The notes below the pieces were generated by a model. It worked only from the letters and a program-made list of their open reading frames with translations. It was not told where the DNA came from and did not search any database. DNA of 64,000 nt from NCBI GenBank assembly GCA_903881085.1, contig CAIRSA010000352.1, positions 21,534-85,533 on the forward strand, read 5' to 3'. Below are positions 1 through 10,122 of the stretch, in pieces; position 1 is the stretch's first letter; the number at the start of each line of letters is the position of its first letter. Source of the DNA: an uncultured Acidobacteriia bacterium. GTDB lineage: Bacteria > Acidobacteriota > Terriglobia > Bryobacterales > Bryobacteraceae. The position numbers were made by a program, and so were the translations under genes.

Positions 1-3000
1 CTAAAAATCGAAGCGCACCGCGAACTGCGCCTCACGCATATCTTTGACGACGGTGTTGATCGAGCCCACGGTGTTCACATTTGAGATATTGGGATCGGGC
101 TTGCCGTAGTTGGGATGGTTGAAGGCATTGAACATCTCGACGCGAAAGGTCAGCCGTCTCCGGTCGCCGAATACAGGAACAGTCTTGGACAGGCTTGCAT
201 CGGCGCCGTTCAGGCCGGGGCCAACCAGAATATTTCGGCCGGCGTTGCCAAAGCAGGATGCGTTGTGATTCGGGCCGCAGGTTACCGGCGGCGTCGCAAA
301 CGCGTTCTGATTGAACCAGTGGTCGGAGCTGCGCTGGTCAGCCGGCAGATTCGCCGGCTGGCCATAGACATACATGGGCCGAGTGTTGGCCAGGCCTGTG
401 TTGTTAATGGTCGGCGTGAATCTTATGCCTGAATATCTCGACCACACTCCGGAGAGCCGCCAGCCTCCCGCGATGGCATCCACCCAACGTGGGGCGCTCG
501 AAAGCAAGGCTTTTCCCTGGCCAAATGGCAACTCCCACATCGCGTTCATGTGGAAAGTGTGACGCCGCACGTAATCGCTATCGGAACGATCGCGTCCCAG
601 ATTTTCGACATCGAGCGCACTGACATTCAATGCCGTGCCGACGTTATCAAGTCCCTTGGCCCATGTCCAATTGAAGTCCACCAGCACGCCCTTGCTGAGG
701 TGGCGGCGGAAGACGGTCTGCATCGAATGATAGATCGACGTCGCATCTGTTGTGCGCTCGCTGATGGCAACAGTCCCGTAGATGCCTTGATACCTGCGCA
801 ACTGCGCTCCTGTTACCGGATCAATATATGGGCCGTTAGCGTCTTTGGCTCGAAACAGATGCGTTCCCTTGTTGCCGATATACGCCAGGCTGAGCGTTGA
901 GCCCCAACCAATTTCGCGTTCCATGGTGAGGTTCCACTGTTGATTGCTAGGCAACTTCCAATCCCGCTCCAGGCCGCCAGGGGCAACCGTCGCTGTGCCC
1001 TTACTACCAAACGGATTCTGCATGGTGATTGATGGCGTACCGCCCGTAATCGTCTGCGTGAAATTGAACGTGCCTGCAAACGGCGGGTTGATGGCGATGA
1101 TCTGTTCCATGTTCTGGATCGGATAGCGATTGTAGAAAATCCCATAACCTCCGCGCATCACAAACTGGCGACTGCCGGGCAGGCGCAATGCGAAGCCGAA
1201 CCGCGGACCCCAGTTATTCAGCCTGGTATCAAGCAACGAGCGAGAGGGATAGTTGGCCTGTTTATCGCTCACCAGGGGAAACTTCCAATTGCCCTTGCCA
1301 TCGGAAAGATTCGCCACGATTACGGGAGAGAAATAAGCGGATGGCAGCACGCCGTTATCCGATGCCACCACGATGGCGCCTGTCGAGGGATCGAACTCGG
1401 AGAGGCGGTTATGGTCTTCCGTCGGGTTGAGCAGCAGTTCATGGCGAAGGCCCAAGCTTAGAGTAAGCCGCGGCAGCACGCGCCAATCGTCTTGCACATA
1501 GCTGCCCAGTTCATGCTGGCGCAATGTGATCGATCCCATCAACGGCACCTGTTGCGCGGATGCCGGCAGGCCAAGCATAAAATCGGCGAACGAGTAAGAT
1601 GTCGACGCAACACCGGTGCTCCCATTGAATGTGAGCAAACCGCTGGCGCCCGGTTGCAACAGCGAAGGCAGAATCTGGTGGCGATAATCGAGGCCAATCT
1701 TGATGGTGTGATTGCCGCGCACCCAACTGAAGGTCTCGCCGATGTTGATCGTCTTGCTCCCCTGGTTCTGCGCCGCTTCTCCGTAGTTGATGTTTGGCCC
1801 GTAATTCAGCATCGTAAATGCATCGTTGCCTGCGAATGAGATTTTAGGAATGGGCTGGCTGATGCTCCCTACTGGTGCGAAGCCCACGATTCCCAAGGAA
1901 TCCGTAGTCGGCAGGCCGCCTGCCATGTACGCAGTCACGCCGTGGAAATCAGAGAAGCCCATGCGTAGTTCGTTGACGATGGCACTGGTGATTAGTGTGG
2001 TCCAGGTGAGGCTGGCATTGTCGACGGCATTACGTTGCTGCGTGCCGCTGGCGTTAGCCGTCACGCTGGGGCTGAAGCCTTCCGATTCGGTTTGTGTGAA
2101 CCGGAATGACAGTGAATTGTTTCGCGGCAGTGTGTAGTCGGCGCGGATCGTGAACTGATCGGATGTGTTTGTCAGGCTTGAATTGGTGCCAAAGTTATTG
2201 GCCACGCCCGGCCGGTTGGGTGCCTGCCAGTAGGGGTGCAGGCCAAGTGCAATGGCGTTGATGCGCGAGGCCGGCAGCAGATTTCCGGCGAATGGCGTGC
2301 GCGCCGACGAAAGTGGATCGCGAATCGTAATGTTGCGTGTCAGCAGCGAAGAAAAATCGCCGTTCCAGAATGAGGCAGAGGGCATGGTGGCAACGATGGA
2401 TGTGCCTTGGTCCTGGCGGTTGCCTTCGTAATTCACAAAAAAGAAGGCTTTGTTTTTGATTACTGGTCCACCCAGCGATCCGCCGAATTGATTGCGTTCG
2501 AAAGGTGGAATCACGCCGGCAGCAAACGGGCTCAACGCTTGCCACAAGTTGCCGCGATTGTATTCGAAAAGGCTGCCATGAAATTGGTTGGTGCCACTTC
2601 GCGTGACGACCGACACCTGCGATCCGGCCTGCCCATACTCCGCTGTGGCGACGCCTGAGGTGACTTTGAATTCACGTATGGTATCGACGGAGACTCCCGC
2701 TGCCGATGTTCGTACGAAGGGGTTCGTATTCGGAGTACCGTCGAGTACGTAGTCATTGCCATAGGCGCGATTGCCGTTCACCGCCACCCCGCCGAAGTCA
2801 CCGCCAGGATATACGTTTTCAACCGCGCCCGCGGCCAGATTCACCAGTTGATTGAAGTCCCGTGCGTTCAACGGCAGACTTTGAATCTGTTCGGTGACCA
2901 TGGTGGTCTGCACGGATGGCGATTCAGATACCGTTGCTCCTGTAGCATTCACCACAAGAGTTTCCCGCTGTGCGGCCATCACTTCCAGCTGTGCGTCGCG

Positions 3001-3294
3001 GCGCAGGATCGCCTGCAGTCCGACTTCGACTCCTTCGAATCGCTCCCCTCGAAACCCGCCCGCTTCGATTAGAATCGAATATGTTCCGACAGCCAGAGGG
3101 TAGAGCACATATTGACCTTCGCCGTTGGTGTTTACTGCCAGAACGCTGCCATTTTCGGAATTGAGGGTGCGAATCTTAGCGCCTTGAATCACTGCGCCGT
3201 GTGCGTCCGTAACAACTCCGGATACTCGGCCAGCCGATGTTTGGGCTGTCAAAGACAGCGCGGTCATGAATAGCGATGCAACGAAGCATTTCAC
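1..3294 (-). CDS. Oar-like TonB-dependent outer-membrane receptor (1)
   Basis: 1097 residues, complete, ending at the first base of the window. A signal peptide (residues 1-18, ending near LTAQ) is followed by a carboxypeptidase-regulatory-like beta-sandwich at about 21-100, then a plug-like region with the motif SLPLNARDFNQL at about 140 and VLDGTPNTNPF. The rest is a long beta-barrel domain ending in VRFDF, the aromatic terminus typical of outer-membrane barrels. This size and order fit the Oar-like receptors expanded in Acidobacteriota, which probably bind and import oligosaccharides or peptides; the substrate cannot be read from sequence. The start is GTG at 3294, preceded by a -10-like TAGAAT only 9 nt away. 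It follows the isomerase gene co-directionally after a 34-nt gap. Confidence 0.93.
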   Translation of the reverse strand: MKCFVASLFMTALSLTAQTSAGRVSGVVTDAHGAVIQGAKIRTLNSENGSVLAVNTNGEGQYVLYPLAVGTYSILIEAGGFRGERFEGVEVGLQAILRRDAQLEVMAAQRETLVVNATGATVSESPSVQTTMVTEQIQSLPLNARDFNQLVNLAAGAVENVYPGGDFGGVAVNGNRAYGNDYVLDGTPNTNPFVRTSAAGVSVDTIREFKVTSGVATAEYGQAGSQVSVVTRSGTNQFHGSLFEYNRGNLWQALSPFAAGVIPPFERNQFGGSLGGPVIKNKAFFFVNYEGNRQDQGTSIVATMPSASFWNGDFSSLLTRNITIRDPLSSARTPFAGNLLPASRINAIALGLHPYWQAPNRPGVANNFGTNSSLTNTSDQFTIRADYTLPRNNSLSFRFTQTESEGFSPSVTANASGTQQRNAVDNASLTWTTLITSAIVNELRMGFSDFHGVTAYMAGGLPTTDSLGIVGFAPVGSISQPIPKISFAGNDAFTMLNYGPNINYGEAAQNQGSKTINIGETFSWVRGNHTIKIGLDYRHQILPSLLQPGASGLLTFNGSTGVASTSYSFADFMLGLPASAQQVPLMGSITLRQHELGSYVQDDWRVLPRLTLSLGLRHELLLNPTEDHNRLSEFDPSTGAIVVASDNGVLPSAYFSPVIVANLSDGKGNWKFPLVSDKQANYPSRSLLDTRLNNWGPRFGFALRLPGSRQFVMRGGYGIFYNRYPIQNMEQIIAINPPFAGTFNFTQTITGGTPSITMQNPFGSKGTATVAPGGLERDWKLPSNQQWNLTMEREIGWGSTLSLAYIGNKGTHLFRAKDANGPYIDPVTGAQLRRYQGIYGTVAISERTTDATSIYHSMQTVFRRHLSKGVLVDFNWTWAKGLDNVGTALNVSALDVENLGRDRSDSDYVRRHTFHMNAMWELPFGQGKALLSSAPRWVDAIAGGWRLSGVWSRYSGIRFTPTINNTGLANTRPMYVYGQPANLPADQRSSDHWFNQNAFATPPVTCGPNHNASCFGNAGRNILVGPGLNGADASLSKTVPVFGDRRRLTFRVEMFNAFNHPNYGKPDPNISNVNTVGSINTVVKDMREAQFAVRFDF

Positions 3295-3303
3295 AATGGG
3301 GCG

Positions 3304-3309
3304 ATTCTA
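3304..3309 (-). promoter_or_regulatory. -10 element placing a (near-)leaderless start for receptor 1
   Basis: TAGAAT on the minus strand ends 9 nt before the GTG at 3294, so transcription would begin within a few bases of the start codon. I see no good -35 at 17-18 nt. The element is inferred from position and similarity only. Confidence 0.4.
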
Positions 3310-3328
3310 TCACAGCCCATCGCTGAAG

Positions 3329-4177
3329 TTAGATTCCAAACAGCTTCCTCAGATACTTGCGGTCCGGGCCCACCGCAGCCGTATTCCCGCCTTGGGGGCC
3401 GCCACCCTCTTCAACGATCAGCCAGCCGGCCCAGGCTGCTTTCTTCACTTCGGCCGCGAGTTCTACAAAATCGAAATCACCTTCGCCAAGTGGAACCTGG
3501 CCGCTGGCGTTTTTGCCTCGAAAGGTTTTGATGTGGCAGCCGAAGATGCGCTTCGAATGCTTCGCCATGAATTCCGCCGGATTCCCGCCGCCCAGATAAC
3601 CGTGGCCCGCGTCCATCAGAAAATCCACCAACTCCGAGCTGGTGTACTTCGCCAAACCCTCAATTTCTGCATTGTGATTGGCGAACTCCGGATTGTGATT
3701 GTGATAAGCGAGACGAATTCCGTGTGCCCGGCACTGCTTGCCGAAGGCTTCGAGCGCAGTAGCCTTGGCGCGCAGAGCGGGCTCTTCGAATTTCCCGTCA
3801 GGTGCAAGACCAGCGCCACTCATCACTACGGCGTCAACACCCAGCGACTGCAAGCCGGCCAGTGTTTCCGGAAATGCTTCCGGCTTCGACTCCGCCATCG
3901 AAGTATGCGCGCCGACGAAGCGCACGCCGGTCTTTTCGATTTCTTTGCGTGCTTCGACCGCACGCCCGAATTGCCCGCGCACGAAGCGCTGATTGCATTC
4001 AAAGCCGGTGTAGCCAAGCTCGCGCATCTTTTCAAGCGCCGCCAACAGGGCAGGGAAATCGCCGGGCTTCAGCGGGAAGCCATTAGCCTGGCATCCAGCT
4101 TTTGGTTGTGGGGTTTGGGAAAAGGCCATCGCCGGGGCAATGGCCTTCAACAGGGTCCTGCGCGTGAAAGCAAACAC
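3329..4177 (-). CDS. secreted sugar phosphate isomerase/epimerase-like TIM-barrel protein
   Basis: 282 residues of the xylose-isomerase-like TIM-barrel superfamily (AP endonuclease 2 fold). The N-terminus TRRTLLKAIAPAMAFSQ resembles a Tat signal, so the protein is probably exported. The body carries the family motifs GAHTSM, YHNHNPEF, MDAGHG and CHIKTF, whose His, Asp and Glu residues usually bind a divalent metal. Such proteins act on keto-sugars, inososes or similar substrates; the exact reaction is unknown. The GTG start at 4177 follows the TAG stop of the upstream receptor with no gap, suggesting translational coupling and a shared role in handling the receptor's substrate. Confidence 0.85.
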   Translation of the reverse strand: MFAFTRRTLLKAIAPAMAFSQTPQPKAGCQANGFPLKPGDFPALLAALEKMRELGYTGFECNQRFVRGQFGRAVEARKEIEKTGVRFVGAHTSMAESKPEAFPETLAGLQSLGVDAVVMSGAGLAPDGKFEEPALRAKATALEAFGKQCRAHGIRLAYHNHNPEFANHNAEIEGLAKYTSSELVDFLMDAGHGYLGGGNPAEFMAKHSKRIFGCHIKTFRGKNASGQVPLGEGDFDFVELAAEVKKAAWAGWLIVEEGGGPQGGNTAAVGPDRKYLRKLFGI

Positions 4178-7100
4178 CTAGAACTCCAACCGCAACTTCA
4201 CCTGCATCTGTCGTGGGCGGATTCCGAATCCGCCGAACGAACTTTGCAGCGTGACGATGCCGTCGGATCCAGGTGTATTCAACCCCTGCACATTAAAAAT
4301 GTTGAACACATCTCCGTACAGATTCAGTCGCACTTTTTCGGCCAGGCGGAAGCTCTTCATGACGCTGGCGTCGGCGGTCCAGTTAAACGGGCCAAGGCGG
4401 TACTGCTGGCGAAACGGGTGCAAGCCTGTGTCCATCGCTACCAGTTGGGAGGAAGGCTGTCCGGTGTTGATATCCTTCACCACGATGGTGAGGTTATTGG
4501 TGTCCCAATTGGATGAATTGGGTGCTCCTGGCTGACCGCCAACTGGCCAGGGATTGATCGGCTGTTGCACAGGGGTAAGGTTGGTAGGCAGACCAAACAC
4601 GCCGTTGCGCATGCCATTGGCGTTGTAGCTTGCTACGTTGCGAGGCGAGACATAGCCGTTGTAGTAGTAGTAACCCTGGTAGCAGCGCTCGTCGCTAGCG
4701 GTTTTTGCCGTGGCTGGAGTGGAGCGGCAATCAAGAATGGGGTATTGCTTGCCATAGACCTGGAAGTCGCTGGTTGCGCCCCACCAGTTGGTGGGCATGG
4801 CGAACCAGGTGCTCGCGACGGTGCCGGTGCCGGAGAGGCGCCATCCGCCGAGGGCGTTATCGGCCCACTTGGGAATGCTGCGGCCGAACTTCTTGCCACG
4901 GCCCAGGGGGAGGTCATAGTTCCAGTTCCAGCGCGTGCGGTGCTTGGGAATGGCGGTGTCGCGCTGCAGATTGATGAAGCGGTTGAGTGCGTCAAAGTCA
5001 GTAGGCACGGTGCCGGGGATGAAGTTTTCGGGGACCAGGCCGCCGCCATCGCGGAAGGTGTTGCCTGCCAGCCGGAAGGAGTTGGTCATGGTGTGGAAGA
5101 ACTGGAAGCCCAGGCCATTAGTGAAGCGGCGTTCAAATTCCAGCGTGAAGGTGTTGGTGAAGATCTTGCCCGTTTTCTGAAGCAGGTTGACCGTGTTGTA
5201 GGCCTTTTGATCATAGGGGCGGCGGGCCTGACCTGAGAAGGTCCCGGTGGGGTAGGTAGTGCCCTGCGTGACGAGCCACACGTAGTTACTCTGCTGCGGG
5301 TTGATGTTGTTCAACTGATCGGCATGGAATCCGGAGCGGCCGGTGTATCGGATGCGGAAGACGTTGCGGTCTTTGATGGGCTTTTCCAGCGTGGCGTTCC
5401 ATTCGTGGATATTCATGGAGATGAGGTCGCCCATGGCTGTCACGTTCTGTCCGCGTCCGATGGAGGCCGGGTTGTTGAGGTCTATCATATTCGGGTCATT
5501 CGAATTGAGCCCTGCAATGTACTTGGGAGGGTTGCGCAATAACCAGCTGGGGTTACCATCCGGGGAGTAAGTGGCGCTGTTGGGGTTGTACTGATAGGTG
5601 GTGCGGAAGGGGATGGCGCTTGAGTATTGGGCCAGCAGAGAGCGCATTGGGATCGGCGAATAGTAAATGCCGTAGCCGCCGCGGATAACGAAGCTTTTGG
5701 CTCCATCGAGTGCGCGGTAAGCAACTCCAGCTCGCGGGCCCATGTCATGCATGTTTGCGGGGAAGATGTTCTGCTTCATGCCGGCCTGATCTGTGGTTTC
5801 GAACTTCACATCGAGCGACTGGTAGGCGGCGATAAGCTTGGGCGTGGTGGCACCGATTTGGTAGTAGTAATCGAGCGGCTTGGGGAGCACGATGGCGTGA
5901 TCCTTGATGCTAAATGTGTTGAGCAGATACTTTTCGTCGGTGAGCGAGGGGTTTAGATCCCAACGCAGACCCATGGTAAGGGTTAGCCGGGAGGTGGCCT
6001 TCCAGTTGTCCTGAATGTAGAGGCCGTAGTTGCGGTCGGTGACGTAAAAGAAGCCGCGCTTGAGGCCGACGTTGTAGTTGGCGGCGTAACCGAGGAAGAA
6101 GTTGGCCGCGTCATTGCCAGTCAGCGTTACGACTTGCGGTGCGCTGTCTGTACCGCCGGTGGGGCTTTGCAGCGCCGTGGCCAAACTGTTGTAGTTAGTG
6201 TAGCCGGAGATCTGCCCCTGGTCAGGCAGCAGCGTCTGTTTTTCGCGGTGATAGCGCCAGCCGAACTGTATGTTGTGAGTGGTTTTGATCCACGTGTAGT
6301 TCTGTTCCCAGTTGTCAACCATTGTGCGCAGTTGACGCCTGTTGTCGCCTTCGATGTAGTTCATGAAGCCTACGTTTTGAATATCGGGCCAACCGATTTC
6401 GCCAAATGCATTGGGGAGCCCAAGAACCTTGGCCCAGTCCTGCTGCGTGACGCCATCGACCGTCTTTGAAGTCTGGGCGGTTCGGTTTCCAGTGGTCTCC
6501 ACAAACAAGCTGGGCGAGAACATGTGGGTCCAACTGAACGAGCCTGAGAGCGCATCCATCAGCAGAAAAGTGACGTTGGCATCCTGGCCAATGGTTGGAG
6601 CGCCGGTCGCTCCGCCCGTACCCTGGAAGTTCGTGTGCAAATTGCCGCCGTTGAATTTGATAAAGATGTTATCGCTGTTTGAAAATCGGTGATCGAGGCG
6701 AACCGACGTCGGATTGTTGCTCTGATTCGGCAAGCCATTGGTTGGCGTGGCATATTTCAGGTTGGTTGTTACCAGCGGGTTTGTTGTATCGTTCGGCATC
6801 GGCGTGATGCCGTAGACATACTTCGCAAGCGGGCTGATGCGGTTGATTGGAATCGTATTGTTGTTGAAGGGCAGGCGCGTTGTGTAGTGGCGCGTGGCGC
6901 TGGATGATTGGATGGCGCCAGTGAGTGGATCGTATAAGGTGATGAAGCGGCCTGCGCTATCGTAGAGTTGTGAGAAGTCGCCGCCGCGCATTGCTGCCGT
7001 GGGCACGGTGAAGTCTTTGCTCAAGCCCTGGCGCAGTTCCTGGCCTTCGCGCGTGAAAAGGAAAAAGGTGCGGTTATGGCCGTCATACCACTTCCTCCCA

Positions 7101-7990
7101 TTCACGCCGAAGGTTGGCAGCACCACGGGACCGCCCACGGAACCCCCGAATTCATTGCGGATCAGCTTGGGTGTTTGATAGGGAAGCGCAGGATTGAAGC
7201 TAATGTCCTGGCGGGCGCGGGCGATACCGAAGCCGTTGTTACGAATGGTTTCAAAGAGAGCAAAGCGATAGGCGTTGGTGCCGCTGCGTGAACTGACGAT
7301 GACCGATGCTGGCGCCGAATACTTGGCGTTAGCGGTCGAGGTTTCCACGCGCACTTCTCCTACACTTTCCAGGCTGGCCAAATTCATCGAGCCGCCGAAT
7401 TCGCGGTTGTTCGACGATGCGCCGTCCTGGACGTAGTTCGTTGAATAGACCATCATGCCTGAGGTGCGAACGCCGCCGTTCACGTCGATCACCTGCTCCA
7501 CGCCAGGCGTCACGTCGGAGATCAGCGTATTCATGTCGCGCCCGTTGATGGGGAGGTCCTGAATGCGCTTCTGGTCAAGCGTGGTTGAATCAGTGGGGTC
7601 GGTGGTGGTTACTAGTGGAATCGTCTCAGTAACCATGATTGTTTCGGTCACCTGGCCGACTGAAAGCACTGGCGCTATGTCGGCCGCGCGGCCGGTTTCA
7701 AGCACCAGTTCGCCTTCCCAAGCCTTCATGCCGGCGCCTTCCACGCGGACCTTGTAGCGGCCGATCTTGATGGGAGGTGTTGCAAAAAAGCCTTCGTGGT
7801 TGGTGGACGTGGTTGTGGCCGTGCCCGATTCCACAAGCGTGATGACTACTTTTGCATTTGGGATGGCAAGTCCGCTTGTGTCTTTGACGACGCCTTGAAT
7901 GGTGCCTCCGCCTGCGACAGATTGGGCAAAGGATGGGATCGCGCACAACGCTACTGTCAGCGCGAGCAACATGGCATAAAACCGTTTCAT
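4178..7990 (-). CDS. Oar-like TonB-dependent outer-membrane receptor (2)
   Basis: 1270 residues, the largest protein here. A signal peptide (residues 1-22, ending SFAQ) precedes a carboxypeptidase-regulatory-like domain (about 28-105) and a plug with LPINGRDMNTLISD near 147-160 and YVQDGASSNNREF. The remaining roughly 900 residues are barrel, ending in LRLEF. Its ATG has a clear ribosome-binding site (AGGAG, 5 nt spacing). It lies between two Gfo/Idh/MocA dehydrogenase genes upstream and an exported TIM-barrel isomerase downstream, all in one direction, which suggests uptake of a sugar or sugar acid that the neighbours process. The substrate is not deducible. Confidence 0.94.
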   Translation of the reverse strand: MKRFYAMLLALTVALCAIPSFAQSVAGGGTIQGVVKDTSGLAIPNAKVVITLVESGTATTTSTNHEGFFATPPIKIGRYKVRVEGAGMKAWEGELVLETGRAADIAPVLSVGQVTETIMVTETIPLVTTTDPTDSTTLDQKRIQDLPINGRDMNTLISDVTPGVEQVIDVNGGVRTSGMMVYSTNYVQDGASSNNREFGGSMNLASLESVGEVRVETSTANAKYSAPASVIVSSRSGTNAYRFALFETIRNNGFGIARARQDISFNPALPYQTPKLIRNEFGGSVGGPVVLPTFGVNGRKWYDGHNRTFFLFTREGQELRQGLSKDFTVPTAAMRGGDFSQLYDSAGRFITLYDPLTGAIQSSSATRHYTTRLPFNNNTIPINRISPLAKYVYGITPMPNDTTNPLVTTNLKYATPTNGLPNQSNNPTSVRLDHRFSNSDNIFIKFNGGNLHTNFQGTGGATGAPTIGQDANVTFLLMDALSGSFSWTHMFSPSLFVETTGNRTAQTSKTVDGVTQQDWAKVLGLPNAFGEIGWPDIQNVGFMNYIEGDNRRQLRTMVDNWEQNYTWIKTTHNIQFGWRYHREKQTLLPDQGQISGYTNYNSLATALQSPTGGTDSAPQVVTLTGNDAANFFLGYAANYNVGLKRGFFYVTDRNYGLYIQDNWKATSRLTLTMGLRWDLNPSLTDEKYLLNTFSIKDHAIVLPKPLDYYYQIGATTPKLIAAYQSLDVKFETTDQAGMKQNIFPANMHDMGPRAGVAYRALDGAKSFVIRGGYGIYYSPIPMRSLLAQYSSAIPFRTTYQYNPNSATYSPDGNPSWLLRNPPKYIAGLNSNDPNMIDLNNPASIGRGQNVTAMGDLISMNIHEWNATLEKPIKDRNVFRIRYTGRSGFHADQLNNINPQQSNYVWLVTQGTTYPTGTFSGQARRPYDQKAYNTVNLLQKTGKIFTNTFTLEFERRFTNGLGFQFFHTMTNSFRLAGNTFRDGGGLVPENFIPGTVPTDFDALNRFINLQRDTAIPKHRTRWNWNYDLPLGRGKKFGRSIPKWADNALGGWRLSGTGTVASTWFAMPTNWWGATSDFQVYGKQYPILDCRSTPATAKTASDERCYQGYYYYNGYVSPRNVASYNANGMRNGVFGLPTNLTPVQQPINPWPVGGQPGAPNSSNWDTNNLTIVVKDINTGQPSSQLVAMDTGLHPFRQQYRLGPFNWTADASVMKSFRLAEKVRLNLYGDVFNIFNVQGLNTPGSDGIVTLQSSFGGFGIRPRQMQVKLRLEF

Positions 7991-8123
7991 ATGGACTCCT
8001 GTCGACTCGGTGAGTCGGACTAATCTCTTTGAAACGAATTTTATAAAAGTTGCCTACGTAAAATCAAGGCATTCCCGGAGCGGTGAGGAGGGCGGCAGCG
8101 AACGGCCGCTGCCGCGGTTGATT

Positions 8124-9044
8124 CTACAACTGAATACGCTTCTTTTCGCGCGTGCTTTCGTACACGGCGCAAGAGATTTCCACCGATTTATAGCCATCAA
8201 TGGCGGCTACGGCAGGTTTGCCGCCGCTCAGTACTGCATCGACAAACAGACGGTCTTCCTCGCGGAAGCCCCATTTATCATGCATGTCGAGCCGGTAGAA
8301 GCTCTCGCTTTGAGTGAGTTGCCCAAGGCCCAGGCAGTATTTGATCTCTTCCATCTCCAAAGTCTCAATGGTTGAGTAACTGCTGAAGACCTCCATGCGC
8401 TCGTACGGGAAATACCAACTACAATCGGCCGAAGTGACGAATGTGGCCCACATGCCACTTACGAATTCCACCATCATTGAGAAGTCATTCGGGCCGCTGA
8501 GCCGCGCATCGAGCGAGCCGATGTCGCCGAACTGAAAGCGCATCATGTCGAAGAAATGAATCGGTGTCTCAAACAGGAATCCGCCGGTTACGGACTCGTC
8601 GCCAGTCCACACTGGATTCAATAACTCGCCGCGGTTCATCTTCATATGCGCGGTGTGTGCGGGCGCGTTTGCGGTCAACTCTTTCACGCGCTTGTATACG
8701 TTGGCGAAGCGCCGGTTGTGGCCCACTTGAAAGACCTTGTCTGTCTTTTCGGCCACATCCAGCAGCATCTTCGCGTCTTCCATGGTGGTTGCGAACGGCT
8801 TTTCGCAGAAGACGTGCTTGCCCGCTTTCACCGCAGCCGCGGCAAGCCGAGAGTGATGCGTGTTGGGGGCGGTAATGTACACTGCGTCCACCGCTTCCAC
8901 CATCTGGTCGAAGTCCTGCGTGGTGCCGCGCGCGGGGTCGGTATCGAAGATCGATACAACCTCCACGCGGTCGTCTCTCTTTAAGTTCGCTTGGTGAACG
9001 CCGGCAATAAAGCCATTGCCCGCGAAGCCGATTTTCAATTTCAT
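8124..9044 (-). CDS. Gfo/Idh/MocA family NAD(P)-dependent oxidoreductase (A)
   Basis: 306 residues. The N-terminal Rossmann fold shows GFAGNGFIAG (residues 6-15) and the family signature CEKP (80-83), followed by the C-terminal beta-sheet domain with GGFLFETPIHFFDMM. Family members oxidise or reduce sugars, inositols or amino-sugars with NAD(P). I chose the ATG at 9044, which overlaps the stop of the upstream dehydrogenase in the coupling arrangement ATGA, over a start 12 nt upstream. The two adjacent, related but divergent dehydrogenases probably act in one sugar-conversion pathway with the receptor downstream. Confidence 0.92.
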   Translation of the reverse strand: MKLKIGFAGNGFIAGVHQANLKRDDRVEVVSIFDTDPARGTTQDFDQMVEAVDAVYITAPNTHHSRLAAAAVKAGKHVFCEKPFATTMEDAKMLLDVAEKTDKVFQVGHNRRFANVYKRVKELTANAPAHTAHMKMNRGELLNPVWTGDESVTGGFLFETPIHFFDMMRFQFGDIGSLDARLSGPNDFSMMVEFVSGMWATFVTSADCSWYFPYERMEVFSSYSTIETLEMEEIKYCLGLGQLTQSESFYRLDMHDKWGFREEDRLFVDAVLSGGKPAVAAIDGYKSVEISCAVYESTREKKRIQL

Positions 9045-10075
9045 AATGTCACCCACTGGCGCGATGCGCTCGATGCCAGCGCGGCGTCAAGCACCTTCTG
9101 GCAGCGTACGCCATCTTCGAGCGAAGGTGCCTGCGAGACACCCATCTTCACACTTTCAGTGAACTGATAGGCCTGATCGAAGCGATAGCCCCAGCGCTTA
9201 TCGATGGCACTAATATCGCGCGGCGAACCAGCCAGCTTGAGGAACTCCGCTGGCACCTCGATGCGGCTCATCAGTTTTGCCGGGTCCTTGGCATCTTCGC
9301 CGAGGCTGACCATCAGGCCCCACGGATCTTGCAATGAAAACGCCGCGCTGCCTTCGGTGCCGTAGATTTCCACGAACATCTCTTCCGTGATCGCCGCGCC
9401 GCGACCGGTCGCCACGCGCGAAATCTCAAACGTGCCGCTGGCGCCATTCTCCATATCGGCCAGAAAGCTGATCCAGTCATCCACGTCGGAATTCGGGTCT
9501 TCGCGGAAGATACGGTCCGTCGCCGTCAACGCCTTGATGTCGCCCAGCAGGAACTGCACAATGTGAATCACGTGGCTGCCGATGTCGGCCAGCACGCCCG
9601 AGCCGGCGAACTTCTTTTCACTGCGCCAACCCATCAGATGGCCGGAGAGCGCCATGAGGTAAGCGGCGCGCACGGTGCGGATCTTGCCCAGCGCGCCGTC
9701 ATCCAACAGCTTCTTCAAATACTGCACGGCGGGTGCGAAGCGGTAGGTGTAGGCCGCCATGTGCACCTTGCCCGATGCCGTCGCTGCATCTAACATCGTT
9801 TGTGCCTCTGCTGCATTCAATGCCAGAGGCTTTTCGCAGAGCACGTGCTTGCCCGCTTCAAACGCCTCTCGCACAATCTGGGAATGCGTGTGGTTGGGTG
9901 TCGCCACCACAACCGCGTCGATATCTTTGCGCGAGAGCACCTCGCGATAGTCGGCGACGTCGTGTTTTCCATCGACGTCGCAGATGGTTGCAATCTCAAC
10001 TCCGGGGATCAGGCGGAAACCCGGAATATGTATGCCTTGTGCGGCGCCGCCAGCGCCAATGATTCCTATTTTCAT
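9041..10075 (-). CDS. Gfo/Idh/MocA family NAD(P)-dependent oxidoreductase (B)
   Basis: 344 residues. Rossmann motif GIIGAGGAAQG (residues 4-14), CEKP at 80-83, and the downstream motif GVLADIGSHVIHI of the substrate-binding domain are all visible. It is the first gene of the minus-strand block and overlaps dehydrogenase A by 4 nt. Its start at 10075 is 48 nt from the divergent metF start, so the two promoters must share this short interval. Sugar or polyol oxidation is the family role; the specific substrate is unknown. Confidence 0.92.
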   Translation of the reverse strand: MKIGIIGAGGAAQGIHIPGFRLIPGVEIATICDVDGKHDVADYREVLSRKDIDAVVVATPNHTHSQIVREAFEAGKHVLCEKPLALNAAEAQTMLDAATASGKVHMAAYTYRFAPAVQYLKKLLDDGALGKIRTVRAAYLMALSGHLMGWRSEKKFAGSGVLADIGSHVIHIVQFLLGDIKALTATDRIFREDPNSDVDDWISFLADMENGASGTFEISRVATGRGAAITEEMFVEIYGTEGSAAFSLQDPWGLMVSLGEDAKDPAKLMSRIEVPAEFLKLAGSPRDISAIDKRWGYRFDQAYQFTESVKMGVSQAPSLEDGVRCQKVLDAALASSASRQWVTL

Positions 10076-10122
10076 GGTGAACTATGCATTATACCGGGAT
10101 GCTTGTTACATTGGAAGATTGC

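Noticed and set aside
3266..4516. 416-residue plus-strand open frame
   Set aside because: It is antisense to the TIM-barrel isomerase and receptor 2, which have clear family motifs; high-GC shadow frame.
7991..8123. Riboswitch (for example cobalamin) upstream of receptor 2
   Set aside because: The 133-nt gap lacks a recognisable B12-box or other conserved riboswitch core, and the receptor is of the Oar type rather than BtuB.
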